A stretch of 44,474 nucleotides of DNA, taken from Brevibacillus borstelensis. GTDB taxonomy: Bacteria > Bacillota > Bacilli > Brevibacillales > Brevibacillaceae. A program made the position numbers and the translations under genes. The notes beneath the pieces are model-generated. The model was not told the DNA's origin and made no database searches. It saw only the letters and a list, made by a program, of their open reading frames with translations. The stretch spans positions 1-44,474 of the forward strand of contig NZ_RHHO01000064.1 in NCBI RefSeq assembly GCF_003710865.1, read 5' to 3'. Shown here one piece after another: positions 15,414 to 23,995 of the stretch. Numbering within the stretch: position 1 is the stretch's first letter; every line of letters starts with the position of its first letter.

Positions 15414-18400
15414 ATGCCGACTTTAGCAGTAGGCTTCTTGCAAGCGGAGTATACAGAGAGTTCGCATAATTATGCGAATGGAACCCTTAGGCAATACTTT
15501 GACGCAGCAACTACAGTTCCTCTGTTGTATGACAATGCAAGTTTGAATGATAGTGCATGCAAATATTTTATTTCCCCCGTCGAATTTCAGCTTGGAAATG
15601 TAAAGTATAAGGACTTTCATTGGGATTACGATTCCATTAACTTCTTGGAGAATGTCCACAACATTACTTCTGAAACTGTCTGGAAATCTACGTATACCGG
15701 CTGGGCGAATGGCCAAGTAATTGATTTGCAAGGTGACGGTTCGAGAGCTGTGGTAGTAAACGGGGGCTACTCCTCAAGAAGCACAAGAAATATTGGAACC
15801 GCCGTCAGTGACGGCGGTACCGGCATTTCGGTGCCTAAACGCACAAACGGATACTACGATTATGTACCTCGGGCGATTATTTTTACAGAGCCCCATAGCG
15901 GCGATTCGTACAGTAAGCTTGCCGTGCGGGCAAACACCCGGAGAATCGTCATTTATCTCTATTCGCAAGCGTATTCTGGCAGTACCTTTTGGCATGAAAA
16001 AGTCTATGATATCAACCTTGACGCAAAGGCGTTTGATATTTATACCAATTGTTCCGTTACCACAACTCCTTTAACCGCATTTGCTGTACCTTCTTTGGCA
16101 GAATCGACCTCGGCGGGAGGGGTTGCTACCGCTACAAAAGACACGATGTCAACATCGCCAAGCACAAAAAAGCTGTTTACGATCAGCCTAAATGTTAACC
16201 CAAACAGACCATCGTCCGGCTTTACCGTAAACGGAACGAGTGCCTCAACATCCGCTTCCTCCCCTGCCGTCGTGTCAAATACGCTGTTGCCAAAACTGGC
16301 ATGGACGTTCAGTGATGGCAATACAGGAGATTATCAGTCTGCCTTTGATATTGAAATTGTGAATTCTTCGACCAACGCGGTCGTTGTTTCAAAGTACCAA
16401 TCATCAGGTTATCAGTATTACAACGTTTTATCAGCCGATAATCTCTCGTACAACATTTTATACAAATACCGTGTACGGACCTATGACCGTTACGGGGCAT
16501 CGAGCGACTGGTCAAACTATTACTTTTTCAAACTAAATCGATCGCCAAACGGCTCAACGGGCATGACTCCAGCCGGCACATCTGCTTCGCCTTCCGTCCA
16601 ATCAACCCTCACGCCAACGCTTAGCTGGGTATTCAGCGATCCTGACGGGACAGGCGATTCCCAATCGGCGTACGAGATAAACCTGATGGATGGGACCAAT
16701 ACGGGCATCGCGGTGTGGAACAGCGGAAAGGTCGCAGGCGGAGCCCAAAGCGTAATCGTACCGACGGGCAAACTGTCTCCAGACAAACTGTATGCATGGC
16801 GTGTGAGGACATGGGACCGTTATGGTGCCGTCGGTCCTTTCACCAACTATCAATATTTCCGGACGACGAAAAAACCGGTATTTACGCCAAAGTCTCCTAT
16901 TGGTACAAGGACCTTCCCATACGGAACAAACGAAACGCCGCGGCTCGAATGGACGTACAGTGATCCTGAGGGGCACGGGCAGCGCTCTTTCCGCATCTAT
17001 ATTCGCGATGTTGCAACCAATGGGGTCGTTCATGACTCAGGGGAAATTATGGGGACAGCAAACCGCTATGATGTTCCCGAAGGCATCCTTGAGCCGGGCA
17101 AAGTGTACGGATGGTATATGAACGGCAGCGACTCCACCGTCATGTGGAGTGACATGTCAGCAGAAAACTTCCTGATCACAAACATACCTCCGAAACCGCC
17201 CATGATTACAGGACCGACGGAAAATGTACGAGAGGGAAAACGCCCTGTTTTTGAAATGGCGATCAACAATGACCGCGAAGGAGACAAGCAGCACTATCAA
17301 CTGCAAATCGCTGAGGATGCAGCTTTTACGGTAGGAACGCTGTTATTCGACACATCGGTTGATCGGACTGGCTGGGAGGTGTACGACGGTGAGTCATGGA
17401 CAGCTTTCCCAGCGGAGGGTGTCCGCTATCGAAAACAACTGGTAGTGGACTCTTCATTCGCGGGGGATCGCGGAAATGTTCCGAGTGCATTTTGGCGCTT
17501 GCAGGGAACGAAGGGAGTCAATGACTACGTCGACATGGCCGCAACACCAAAGACCGGAAATAATGCACTGCGGGTCATTAACAATAGTGGTACTGCTCCT
17601 CTTGGCGTTTTGCAGGAATTGAAGGGATGGAAACCGGGAGATAGACTGAAATTGCAGGCAACGGTTTTCGCCATTCGTTTACACTCTGGTGCCCAAATCC
17701 ACATTGATCTTCTCGGCGTAAAGAAGGATTCGACGATTGTGATGAACACCAACGGGATCGTTCTCAGTGGGGCTACGACCAAGTATGAAACGTATATGGA
17801 TGAAGTGACAGTTCCACAGGATTGCGACGTCCTGTATGTACGGGCATATACGAGCGGAGCCAATACGGCCAATACTGAGTTTTGGGTTGATCAAATTACT
17901 GTCGATATTGTTTCACCAGCAACTTATACCACCGTTCGCTTTACGCCGCAACACGATCTTGTCGAAGGCAAAAAGTACTACTGGCGAGTAGCGGGGATCG
18001 ATGCTACCACAGGTACGATGGGGGACTGGTCGAACCAACGCAAGCTCAAAAATGAATTAGGGACTTCAGGCAGCATGCCGAATACGACTGATTGGGGCGT
18101 CAAGGATGCATCGCATCTTCTGGATGCAAACGGCAAAGTCGTCGGCATCAACAGCATGAAGGTTTCCATAGCTGCAGGAAAGTCATCCGGGTCCATTTAC
18201 AAACGAGTGTCGCTTCGCGGCGGAAGCTGTTATTTTGTCGGAGGCTACGTGAAAAACGGCAATGCCAAAAAGGCATGCCTGAAAATGTATGGCGTCGGGG
18301 AGTCGGCTGGTGTTACGGACCAGGTCCATTACAAGTTCGAGTGGTTTAAAGCAAAACCTGCTTACGACACCACGGTTGATCTGGAATTGATGGTTGAAGG

Positions 18401-19280
18401 CATCGGTGGGCAGTACGCATTCTTTGATGGAATACGCGTTTATGAGGTTCCCGAGGAGGAATACAAGCAAATCGGGAAAGATCCGGGATGGACAGGGGAA
18501 AATCTGGCCTTGAAATTTCCGTATCGCAGTGGAGAGGCTACGATTAACACCCCCAGTACTGTCCGGATTGGGGACAGGCTTCAATTCGAGTTAAAGAAGC
18601 CAATTGTAACCAGTGATGTTGTCAAGCGTTTGGTGCTCAACGCTGTGCGTACCGTTCCTTTGACCTCTTCGATCGTAGAACGCATACAACAGAATGACGT
18701 TCGGCTGAGCTACACGGGAGTTTGGGAGGATTCGCCTCTTCCTGGCTACGACATTGGCGGACGTCACACCGGTGTCACAGCTGCGGGGACGGTTGAGTTT
18801 ACATTTACCGGAAATGGCATCAGGTGGGTTGGGGCGAAGCATGGCAATTGCGGGATTGCCAGAGTTTATATCAACGGCATTCCAGTAAGAGATGTTGATT
18901 TGTACACAGCCAGCATCGATCCGGAATACGGAACGTTATACGAAAAACTGGACCTTCCGTATGGCACGCACAACATCAAAATTCAGGCCCTTATGGAGAA
19001 AAATAAAGAATCGTCCGGAACCGTTATTTCACTTGACTACTTTGAGGCAGTGACGACAGAGACACCGGCGAAACTCAAGGTCGAAGCGACCAACAATGGA
19101 ATGGATGCTCTCCCGCAATGGGAAGATATCACGTCCTATTTCCTCAAAGGCTCGTATTATGACTTTGTCAACAAGGCCAAGACGGCTATACAGTGGGGGC
19201 TGAACATCAAGGTTACCATCGAAGCGAACGGCTCATTCAGTCCCGTTGAAATTGACGGATTTGGTGTAAGCTACGAATAG
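15414..19280 (+). CDS. Large modular tail adhesin / receptor-binding protein
   Basis: 1288 residues, with AAAGGAGAG before ATG 15414. An unassigned N-terminal domain (1-250) precedes four FnIII-like repeats starting near residues 261, 374, 485 and 590, each with the pattern LxWxFSDxxGDxQSA...YxxRVRTxDRYG. The fourth is split: its last strands (TTVRFTPQHDL...YYWRVAG) come back near 840, after a ~160-residue carbohydrate-binding-like insert (675-835). A second such module spans ~875-1010. A third beta-sandwich (1090-1200, with FTGNGIRWVG) precedes a C-terminal cap ending EIDGFGVSYE. There is no signal peptide, as expected for a tail protein. It probably determines target range by binding cell-wall glycans. 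Confidence 0.78.
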   Translation: MPTLAVGFLQAEYTESSHNYANGTLRQYFDAATTVPLLYDNASLNDSACKYFISPVEFQLGNVKYKDFHWDYDSINFLENVHNITSETVWKSTYTGWANGQVIDLQGDGSRAVVVNGGYSSRSTRNIGTAVSDGGTGISVPKRTNGYYDYVPRAIIFTEPHSGDSYSKLAVRANTRRIVIYLYSQAYSGSTFWHEKVYDINLDAKAFDIYTNCSVTTTPLTAFAVPSLAESTSAGGVATATKDTMSTSPSTKKLFTISLNVNPNRPSSGFTVNGTSASTSASSPAVVSNTLLPKLAWTFSDGNTGDYQSAFDIEIVNSSTNAVVVSKYQSSGYQYYNVLSADNLSYNILYKYRVRTYDRYGASSDWSNYYFFKLNRSPNGSTGMTPAGTSASPSVQSTLTPTLSWVFSDPDGTGDSQSAYEINLMDGTNTGIAVWNSGKVAGGAQSVIVPTGKLSPDKLYAWRVRTWDRYGAVGPFTNYQYFRTTKKPVFTPKSPIGTRTFPYGTNETPRLEWTYSDPEGHGQRSFRIYIRDVATNGVVHDSGEIMGTANRYDVPEGILEPGKVYGWYMNGSDSTVMWSDMSAENFLITNIPPKPPMITGPTENVREGKRPVFEMAINNDREGDKQHYQLQIAEDAAFTVGTLLFDTSVDRTGWEVYDGESWTAFPAEGVRYRKQLVVDSSFAGDRGNVPSAFWRLQGTKGVNDYVDMAATPKTGNNALRVINNSGTAPLGVLQELKGWKPGDRLKLQATVFAIRLHSGAQIHIDLLGVKKDSTIVMNTNGIVLSGATTKYETYMDEVTVPQDCDVLYVRAYTSGANTANTEFWVDQITVDIVSPATYTTVRFTPQHDLVEGKKYYWRVAGIDATTGTMGDWSNQRKLKNELGTSGSMPNTTDWGVKDASHLLDANGKVVGINSMKVSIAAGKSSGSIYKRVSLRGGSCYFVGGYVKNGNAKKACLKMYGVGESAGVTDQVHYKFEWFKAKPAYDTTVDLELMVEGIGGQYAFFDGIRVYEVPEEEYKQIGKDPGWTGENLALKFPYRSGEATINTPSTVRIGDRLQFELKKPIVTSDVVKRLVLNAVRTVPLTSSIVERIQQNDVRLSYTGVWEDSPLPGYDIGGRHTGVTAAGTVEFTFTGNGIRWVGAKHGNCGIARVYINGIPVRDVDLYTASIDPEYGTLYEKLDLPYGTHNIKIQALMEKNKESSGTVISLDYFEAVTTETPAKLKVEATNNGMDALPQWEDITSYFLKGSYYDFVNKAKTAIQWGLNIKVTIEANGSFSPVEIDGFGVSYE

Positions 19281-19291
19281 GGAGGAAGCCG

Positions 19292-19474
19292 ATGGGAAAG
19301 CACATTAAGCAAACGGATCTTGCCGAGCTTCGGTTTCGGCAGCAGGTCGAGACGAATCCTGATTTGACTGATGCTTATGAAGCGATTGCCGCTTTATACG
19401 AGCAGACACTTTTGCAGCAAAAGGAACTGGCAGCATTACGGGAAGAACTCAAGACGACGAAGGAAGGGATGTAA
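19292..19474 (+). CDS. Small helical tail-region protein (XkdW-position)
   Basis: 60 residues, with GGGAGGAAG before ATG 19292. Nearly all helical: LAELRFRQQVETNPDLTDAY then ALYEQTLLQQKELAALREEL, with heptad spacing. Short proteins of this kind follow the fibre genes in PBSX-like clusters. Function unknown. Confidence 0.6.
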   Translation: MGKHIKQTDLAELRFRQQVETNPDLTDAYEAIAALYEQTLLQQKELAALREELKTTKEGM

Positions 19475-19476
19475 CG

Positions 19477-19608
19477 ATGGTTGCGACTTACATGGTAAAA
19501 GTATTCGCCTATTTGATCAAAGCCGGACGCCGCGAGATTGAGACGCTTCCGGAAGAATATCAAGCTCCGGTTGCCGAGCTTTTAGCCGCACAAGTTGAAC
19601 AACAATAG
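19477..19608 (+). CDS. XkdX / CD1375-family small protein
   Basis: 43 residues, starting two bases after the previous stop. MVKVFAYLIKAGRRE then LPEEYQAPVAELLA is the pattern of the tiny XkdX-like proteins found between fibre and lysis genes in Firmicute prophages. It is followed immediately by two hairpin terminators, so it is the last gene of the structural operon. Molecular role unknown. Confidence 0.68.
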   Translation: MVATYMVKVFAYLIKAGRREIETLPEEYQAPVAELLAAQVEQQ

Positions 19609-19611
19609 CGG

Positions 19612-19647
19612 ACGCCATTCCTCAACTACGAGTGAAGGCGTTTTTTT
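19612..19647 (+). terminator. Intrinsic terminator of the tail operon (first hairpin)
   Basis: ACGCC(A)TTC ... GAAGGCGT followed by seven T; a stem with one bulged base directly after the XkdX-like gene. Confidence 0.72.
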
Positions 19648-19649
19648 AT

Positions 19650-19677
19650 GGGGAGCTGCGGCTCCCCGACTTTTTTT
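19650..19677 (+). terminator. Second tandem intrinsic terminator
   Basis: GGGGAGC-TGCG-GCTCCCC, a perfect 7-bp GC-rich stem with a tetraloop, then GAC and seven T. The two tandem hairpins separate the structural genes from the lysis genes. Confidence 0.8.
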
Positions 19678-19698
19678 CCTAAGGGAGGGATGATAAGC

Positions 19699-20166
19699 AT
19701 GAAAGACTCAATCATATCTGGTGCAGCTGGCGCCGCTTGTATCTCGGCTTTTCATTTTTTATACGGAGAAAATCCCGTGAGGATGTTAATCATGACATGG
19801 TACGTCTTTCTGATCGCCATGGACTGGATAGCGGGATACAGGGCCTCCAAAATTGATGGTTCTTACGCATCCGAATACGGAATCAACGGAGCTTTTCGGA
19901 CAGCATTCCTGCTCTTCATGCCGGCAGTAGGTCACCTGATCGATACGGTAATCGGAACACCGGGGATTGGCTTTGGTTTTCTGATTGCGGCATTCGGCTT
20001 GCACATTTGGAAAAGCATGACGGCCAATGTGGTTCGAGCTGGTTGGGAAAAGTGGGTACCGGAGTGGGCGATGAATGCCGTTTCGGATGAGATCGAACAC
20101 AAGCTGGCCAGAGCCATCAAGCGGAGACAGGAGAAGGAAAAGTATGGGGATGGTGATATGTCGTGA
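19699..20166 (+). CDS. Phage holin (toxin secretion/phage lysis holin type)
   Basis: 155 residues from ATG 19699; AGGGAGGG lies nine bases upstream, while ATG 19690 abuts it. The three hydrophobic segments are ~residues 30-48 (MLIMTWYVFLIAMDWIAGYRA), 67-90 (AFRTAFLLFMPAVGHLIDT) and ~95-108 (GIGFGFLIAAFGLHIWKS). The charged C-terminal tail RAIKRRQEKEKYGDGD is typical of the TcdE/Cph1-type holin family (phage_holin_4). It forms membrane lesions that release the endolysin. Its stop overlaps the amidase start. Confidence 0.82.
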   Translation: MKDSIISGAAGAACISAFHFLYGENPVRMLIMTWYVFLIAMDWIAGYRASKIDGSYASEYGINGAFRTAFLLFMPAVGHLIDTVIGTPGIGFGFLIAAFGLHIWKSMTANVVRAGWEKWVPEWAMNAVSDEIEHKLARAIKRRQEKEKYGDGDMS

Positions 20167-21035
20167 AGATAGCGATAGATGCAGGACACGGCCCGGAAAC
20201 ACCGGGAAAGCGAACGCCGGACGACAGCATGCGGGAGTTCCACTTCAACAGCGTGGTCGCCCGTTATGTCCGTGATGAATTGAAACAATACGATGGGGTA
20301 GAGACGCTGTTTACCCACGCTGACGACGGCAGCCGGGACGTGCCGTTACAGGAACGCACAGACAAGGCCAACGCCTGGAGGGCAGATGCATTCGTCTCCA
20401 TTCACGCAAATGCCTTCGGGAATGATTGGAACGACGCAAACGGCATCGAGACGTTTGTCTACACATCGCGGCCTCCCGCAGCCGTAAAGCTGGCCGAAGC
20501 CGTTCAGCGTGCGCTTGTCCTCGCTACCGGCCGGAAGAACCGCGGGGTCAAAGCAGAGAATTTCCATGTGCTGCGGGAAACAAACATGACCGCGATCCTC
20601 GCCGAGTGCGGGTTTATGACCAATAGGGAAGAAGCTGAGCTGTTGAAGAGCGATACGTACCGGCGTGCGTGTGCAAGAGCGATAGTAACCGGGCTTGCTG
20701 AAGTTTATGGGTTGAAAAGGGCAATCGCTGCAGGTACGCTGCCTCAGAAGGTAACGATTGAAATAAACGGAGTTCGGCTTTCGGCTCAGGGGTATCTCCA
20801 AAACGGAGTTTCCCTCCTGCCTGTTCGAGCGGTTGCGGAAGCGGTTGGAGTGGTACCTGCATGGAATCCAGCGGCGAAGCAGGTCAGCGTAAATGGGCTT
20901 GCTTTGAACGGAACGATTGAGTCCGGGACGGCATATGCTCCCGCTCGAGAGCTCGCCTCGGCACTTGGCTTGAAGGTGGAATGGGACGGAGCCACAAAAA
21001 CTGTAAAACTGTCGAAAAGCTGCATATGTCGATGA
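20163..21035 (+). CDS. N-acetylmuramoyl-L-alanine amidase (endolysin) with copper-amine-oxidase-like C-domain
   Basis: 290 residues, GTG start overlapping the holin stop by four bases. The N-terminal Amidase_3 domain has all expected residues: zinc ligands His9 (DAGHG), Glu25 (REFHFN) and His81 (SIHANAF), and catalytic Glu148 (LAECGFMTN). Residues ~190-285 form a 'copper amine oxidase N-terminal'-like domain (VEINGVRL...LPVRAVAEAVG...YAPARELASALGLKVEWDG), a frequent wall-associated module in Paenibacillaceae; it is an unusual cell-wall targeting domain for an endolysin. With the holin it forms the lysis cassette. Confidence 0.9.
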   Translation: MKIAIDAGHGPETPGKRTPDDSMREFHFNSVVARYVRDELKQYDGVETLFTHADDGSRDVPLQERTDKANAWRADAFVSIHANAFGNDWNDANGIETFVYTSRPPAAVKLAEAVQRALVLATGRKNRGVKAENFHVLRETNMTAILAECGFMTNREEAELLKSDTYRRACARAIVTGLAEVYGLKRAIAAGTLPQKVTIEINGVRLSAQGYLQNGVSLLPVRAVAEAVGVVPAWNPAAKQVSVNGLALNGTIESGTAYAPARELASALGLKVEWDGATKTVKLSKSCICR

Positions 21036-21047
21036 AAAAATGAGAAG

Positions 21048-21082
21048 AGCCCTCCTGCGGAACCATCCGGGGAGGGCTTTTT
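21048..21082 (+). terminator. Intrinsic terminator after the amidase
   Basis: AGCCCTCC ... GGAGGGCT followed by TTTTT; closes the lysis operon. Confidence 0.85.
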
Positions 21083-21206
21083 GCCGTGGCAGCTGCTTGC
21101 TCGGCTTGTCGTAAAGCCGCGTACGTTCTAAACTGGCTCCTTCTAAACCACCCGCCTTTCAAAAACAACAATTTCAAAACGATTTGTTAATGCTTTTGGC
21201 GAGGCG

Positions 21207-21222
21207 ACGTATTAACATACGT
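21207..21222. repeat. Inverted repeat upstream of the sigma factor gene
   Basis: ACGTAT-TAAC-ATACGT, a perfect 6+6 palindrome about 60 bases before the sigma gene's start. A TATACA (21233-21238) lies downstream. It may be an operator in the promoter, but no -35 box fits well. Confidence 0.35.
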
Positions 21223-21283
21223 AAAACTTCCCTATACAAGATGGACAAATGGGAAGGGAGAAAGGCAGAAAGGAGGAAAGGAG

Positions 21284-21865
21284 TTGGAAAGTGCCAGAGT
21301 ACATATGGAAATCTGCCACGATCAAAAAGACAGGCTCCGTGAGGGTGTTTTATCTACAGAGCAGTTTTCTCAAATTTACGAAATATACTTCGATCGCGTG
21401 TACAAGTATATCTGCTACCGGATTCACAATCAGTACGAGGCAGAAGATATTTGCAGTCAAGTTTTTGAAACGGTCATCTCCAAATACCACAGTTTCTCGG
21501 AGGAAAAAGCAAAATTTGATGTATGGCTGTTCGCGATTGTCAGAAACACTGTGACAGATTACTATCGCGCCCGGAAAAAAAGATTCCACTTTTCGCTGGA
21601 TTCCATAACAGAGCTGATCATGCCCAAGCCGTCTCCCGAAGAGCTGGCAATCCGGGACGATGATCATCAGGCACTGTTTAAAGCACTGGCAAAGCTGCGC
21701 GATAAAGAACGCAATATTATCGCAATGAAATTCGCTGCCGGTCTGAAAAATTCAGAAATAGCCGAGCTAATGGGTGTAAGCGAGTCCAATATCGGTGTCG
21801 TGGTCTACAGGAGTTTAAAAAAGCTACACAAAATCTTGGAGGCAGGTAGGTTCAAGGATGAGTGA
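21284..21865 (+). CDS. ECF-type RNA polymerase sigma factor
   Basis: 193 residues, TTG start with AGGAGG seven bases upstream (ATG 21305 is the alternative). Region 2: FSQIYEIYFDRVYKYICYRI, the acidic AEDICSQVFE and KAKFDVWLFAIVRNTVTDYYR. Region 4: LAKLRDKERNIIAMKFAAGL with the helix-turn-helix NSEIAELMGVSESNIGVVVYR. This is the standard two-domain ECF sigma. It overlaps the following anti-sigma-like gene by eight bases, so the pair is cotranslated. The pair follows the lysis cassette but is separated by a terminator; a link to the tail genes is not shown. Confidence 0.88.
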   Translation: MESARVHMEICHDQKDRLREGVLSTEQFSQIYEIYFDRVYKYICYRIHNQYEAEDICSQVFETVISKYHSFSEEKAKFDVWLFAIVRNTVTDYYRARKKRFHFSLDSITELIMPKPSPEELAIRDDDHQALFKALAKLRDKERNIIAMKFAAGLKNSEIAELMGVSESNIGVVVYRSLKKLHKILEAGRFKDE

Positions 21866-22709
21866 AAAACATGATCCGAAGACATATGGAAACGTCGTTG
21901 AATTGCTTGAAAAGGCGGAGATCAATAACAGCTTGGCCAAGGAGCGCATTTACAAGCGTCTGGTAAACAAAATCGAGACGGGAACCATTCAACTCCAAAA
22001 TACGAAAAAGGGTGGGAAAGCTCTGATGAATAGAAAATGGAAAACGGCCGCTGCGGCTGCTGCTGTTATAGTTCTCATTGGCGGTGCGCTTTCGACGACC
22101 TCCTACGCGCAAGGCATGATCCAGTCAATCCTGGCACGTTTTCAAGTTGGGAATATGGAAATTGTCCAATACAAGGAACTGCCGGTTTCTGAAAAGAGTG
22201 TATCGGCCGGGCAGGATAGGGGAGCGGATTCCGCAGTGACAGAATGGCCGGCATCTCCAAAGCTGACTCTGCAGGAAGCTCGCTTGGCAACAGGCATGAA
22301 TTTCCCCGCGCCCTCCTGGATCGCAGATTATGAATACGTCAACACTGTCATTCACGGAAAAACCATGGTGGAAGTACAATACAGTCACGGCGAGAAAACG
22401 GCTGATTTCTTGATCTCTCAGGGCGGTGAAAATGGCATCGGCACTACTGACCCGGTCAAGACTGAGGTTATTGAAGGGGCCAAGGTCTATTTCGCGAACG
22501 GTATCGTGATTTGGGAGCATGAGGGATTCACGGTAGAATTGTACACTCGTGATGATTTTGACACTGCAACGCTCGGAAAAATAATCAAGGGCTTTGCGGT
22601 TGGAGCGCCGCCTACGCAAGAAGAAATCGATATGGCAAAATCAAAAGGGGACAGTATGACGCAAACAGAAAAAGCCGGCCCTGCCCCTGCCCCAGCGTCT
22701 AAGAATTAA
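21858..22709 (+). CDS. Membrane anti-sigma-like protein, DUF4367-type
   Basis: 283 residues: cytoplasmic N terminus (1-~60) with a helical KERIYKRLVNKIE segment, one transmembrane helix (~residues 62-78, KTAAAAAAVIVLIGGALS), then an extracytoplasmic domain ending in a Pro/Ala tail (AGPAPAPASKN). The outer domain (TLQEARLATGMNFPAPSWIADYEY ... VYFANGIVIWEHEGFTVEL) fits DUF4367, often found next to ECF sigma genes in Bacilli. The overlap with the sigma gene supports a sigma/anti-sigma pair. There is no zinc-binding HXXXCXXC motif. Confidence 0.7.
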   Translation: MSEKHDPKTYGNVVELLEKAEINNSLAKERIYKRLVNKIETGTIQLQNTKKGGKALMNRKWKTAAAAAAVIVLIGGALSTTSYAQGMIQSILARFQVGNMEIVQYKELPVSEKSVSAGQDRGADSAVTEWPASPKLTLQEARLATGMNFPAPSWIADYEYVNTVIHGKTMVEVQYSHGEKTADFLISQGGENGIGTTDPVKTEVIEGAKVYFANGIVIWEHEGFTVELYTRDDFDTATLGKIIKGFAVGAPPTQEEIDMAKSKGDSMTQTEKAGPAPAPASKN

Positions 22710-22770
22710 TCGGAGTCTGATGTCGGCTTCGTCTCCCCAAACAGTGTTCAAGCTTTTATGTTATGGACGA

Positions 22771-22813
22771 ACCCGGTTCTCTACGTTTTTGGAGAACCGG
22801 GTGTTCATTTTTT
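22771..22813 (+). terminator. Intrinsic terminator after the sigma/anti-sigma pair
   Basis: ACCCGGTTCTC ... GAGAACCGGGT, an 11-bp perfect stem, then T-rich. Confidence 0.85.
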
Positions 22814-23084
22814 GATCGTTATAAAGCAACAAATTGAGGTCTTTTCCCGCAAGACGCAAATGTTGGCCTAGCGTGTTAATGAAAAAGGCACTGGCGGTTC
22901 GTTTGCGATGATGGCTAGCCTGCCGCTATATCGAGGCAGCGGCCGGACGCGCGCCTTTCGCGAACACATTGCGGCGCTGCACGGCGGTGGTCGGACTACA
23001 TGCTTTGTTGCAAGACAAGTATCTATCCTGCTCTTCCCCACATAAGGTATGCATAGGCAATCATCCAGAAGGGGAGTAATTTTG
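22814..23084. other. Spacer with no supported gene
   Basis: A GC-rich middle (22900-23000) has short open frames on both strands but no ribosome site and no recognisable product. It could be an eroded gene. Only the ribosome site for the next gene (AAGGGGAG near 23070) is clear. Confidence 0.4.
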
Positions 23085-23897
23085 ATGGGCTATTACGTTG
23101 CGGTTGAACAAAATGTAAATCTTTACGTGGAGGATCTCGACCCGGGCAATGGAAAACCAGTGCTGTTTATCCACGGCTGGCCGGTTAATCACAAAATGTA
23201 TGAATATCAGTTCAACCAGCTTCCCCAAATGGGGTACAGATGCATTGGAGTCGACCTGCGCGGATTTGGAAAGTCGGACCGTCCCTGGAGAGGGTATTCC
23301 TACGATCGATTGGCAGATGATATTCGGGTGGTCATAGACACCCTGGAGCTGGAGAATATCACTCTCGCCGGATTTTCCATGGGAGGAGCCATCGCGATCA
23401 GATACATGGCCCGATACGGAGCAGATAAGGTTTCCAAGCTGGCTCTTTTTGCGGCGGCAGCCCCTCTGTTTACCAGACGTCCGGATTACCCGTACGGAAT
23501 GACAAAGGAGCAGGTCAACAGTCTCATCCAGGCAACCTATACAGATCGGCCGAAAATGCTGAATGACTTTGGGGACATGTTTTTTGCGAGCTACGTGACG
23601 GAGGGTATCAAAGACTGGATGCACGGACTGGGTATGGAGGCATCTGGTCACGCAACGGCAATGTGCGCCGTCTCTCTGCGAGATGAGGACCTGCGCCGGG
23701 ATTTGTCCGCTGTTTCCGTTCCAACCGCTATTTTCCATGGCGTTCAGGACAAAGTATGTCCGTACCCCTTTGCCGAATTTATGCATGCCGGTATCCAGGG
23801 CTCGGAGCTGGTCCCATTTTTGTACAGCGGGCATGGGTTGTTTTATGACGAGTTAGAGAAGTTTAATCGGGAGCTTGTAAGTTTTTTGGCAAAATAA
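23085..23897 (+). CDS. Alpha/beta hydrolase (non-heme chloroperoxidase/esterase-like)
   Basis: 270 residues from ATG 23085, chosen because AAGGGGAG lies upstream. The catalytic triad is visible: Ser98 in GFSMGG, Asp222 in HGVQDKVCP and His250 in SGHGLF; the oxyanion motif FIHGWP (28-33) is also present. The GVDLRGFGKSDRPW region is typical of the haloperoxidase-like esterase group. Substrate cannot be predicted. No signal peptide, so cytoplasmic. Monocistronic, closed by a terminator shared with the convergent gene. Confidence 0.88.
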   Translation: MGYYVAVEQNVNLYVEDLDPGNGKPVLFIHGWPVNHKMYEYQFNQLPQMGYRCIGVDLRGFGKSDRPWRGYSYDRLADDIRVVIDTLELENITLAGFSMGGAIAIRYMARYGADKVSKLALFAAAAPLFTRRPDYPYGMTKEQVNSLIQATYTDRPKMLNDFGDMFFASYVTEGIKDWMHGLGMEASGHATAMCAVSLRDEDLRRDLSAVSVPTAIFHGVQDKVCPYPFAEFMHAGIQGSELVPFLYSGHGLFYDELEKFNRELVSFLAK

Positions 23898-23954
23898 TAA
23901 TTGGTCATTTTCTTTGTCAGAAGTAGCATTAGTAATGCTCTAATTCCTATAATC

Positions 23955-23995
23955 AAAATCCCCCTTGGAGGCAGACTCCTCGGGGGATTTTCTTT
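23955..23995. terminator. Bidirectional terminator
   Basis: AAAATCCCCC ... GGGGGATTTT with A-rich and T-rich flanks, between two convergent genes; serves the hydrolase on plus and the isochorismatase-family gene on minus. Confidence 0.8.

Noticed and set aside
23049..23084. Longer N terminus for the alpha/beta hydrolase
   Set aside because: The upstream start lacks a ribosome site, while AAGGGGAG precedes ATG 23085 and the family begins there.
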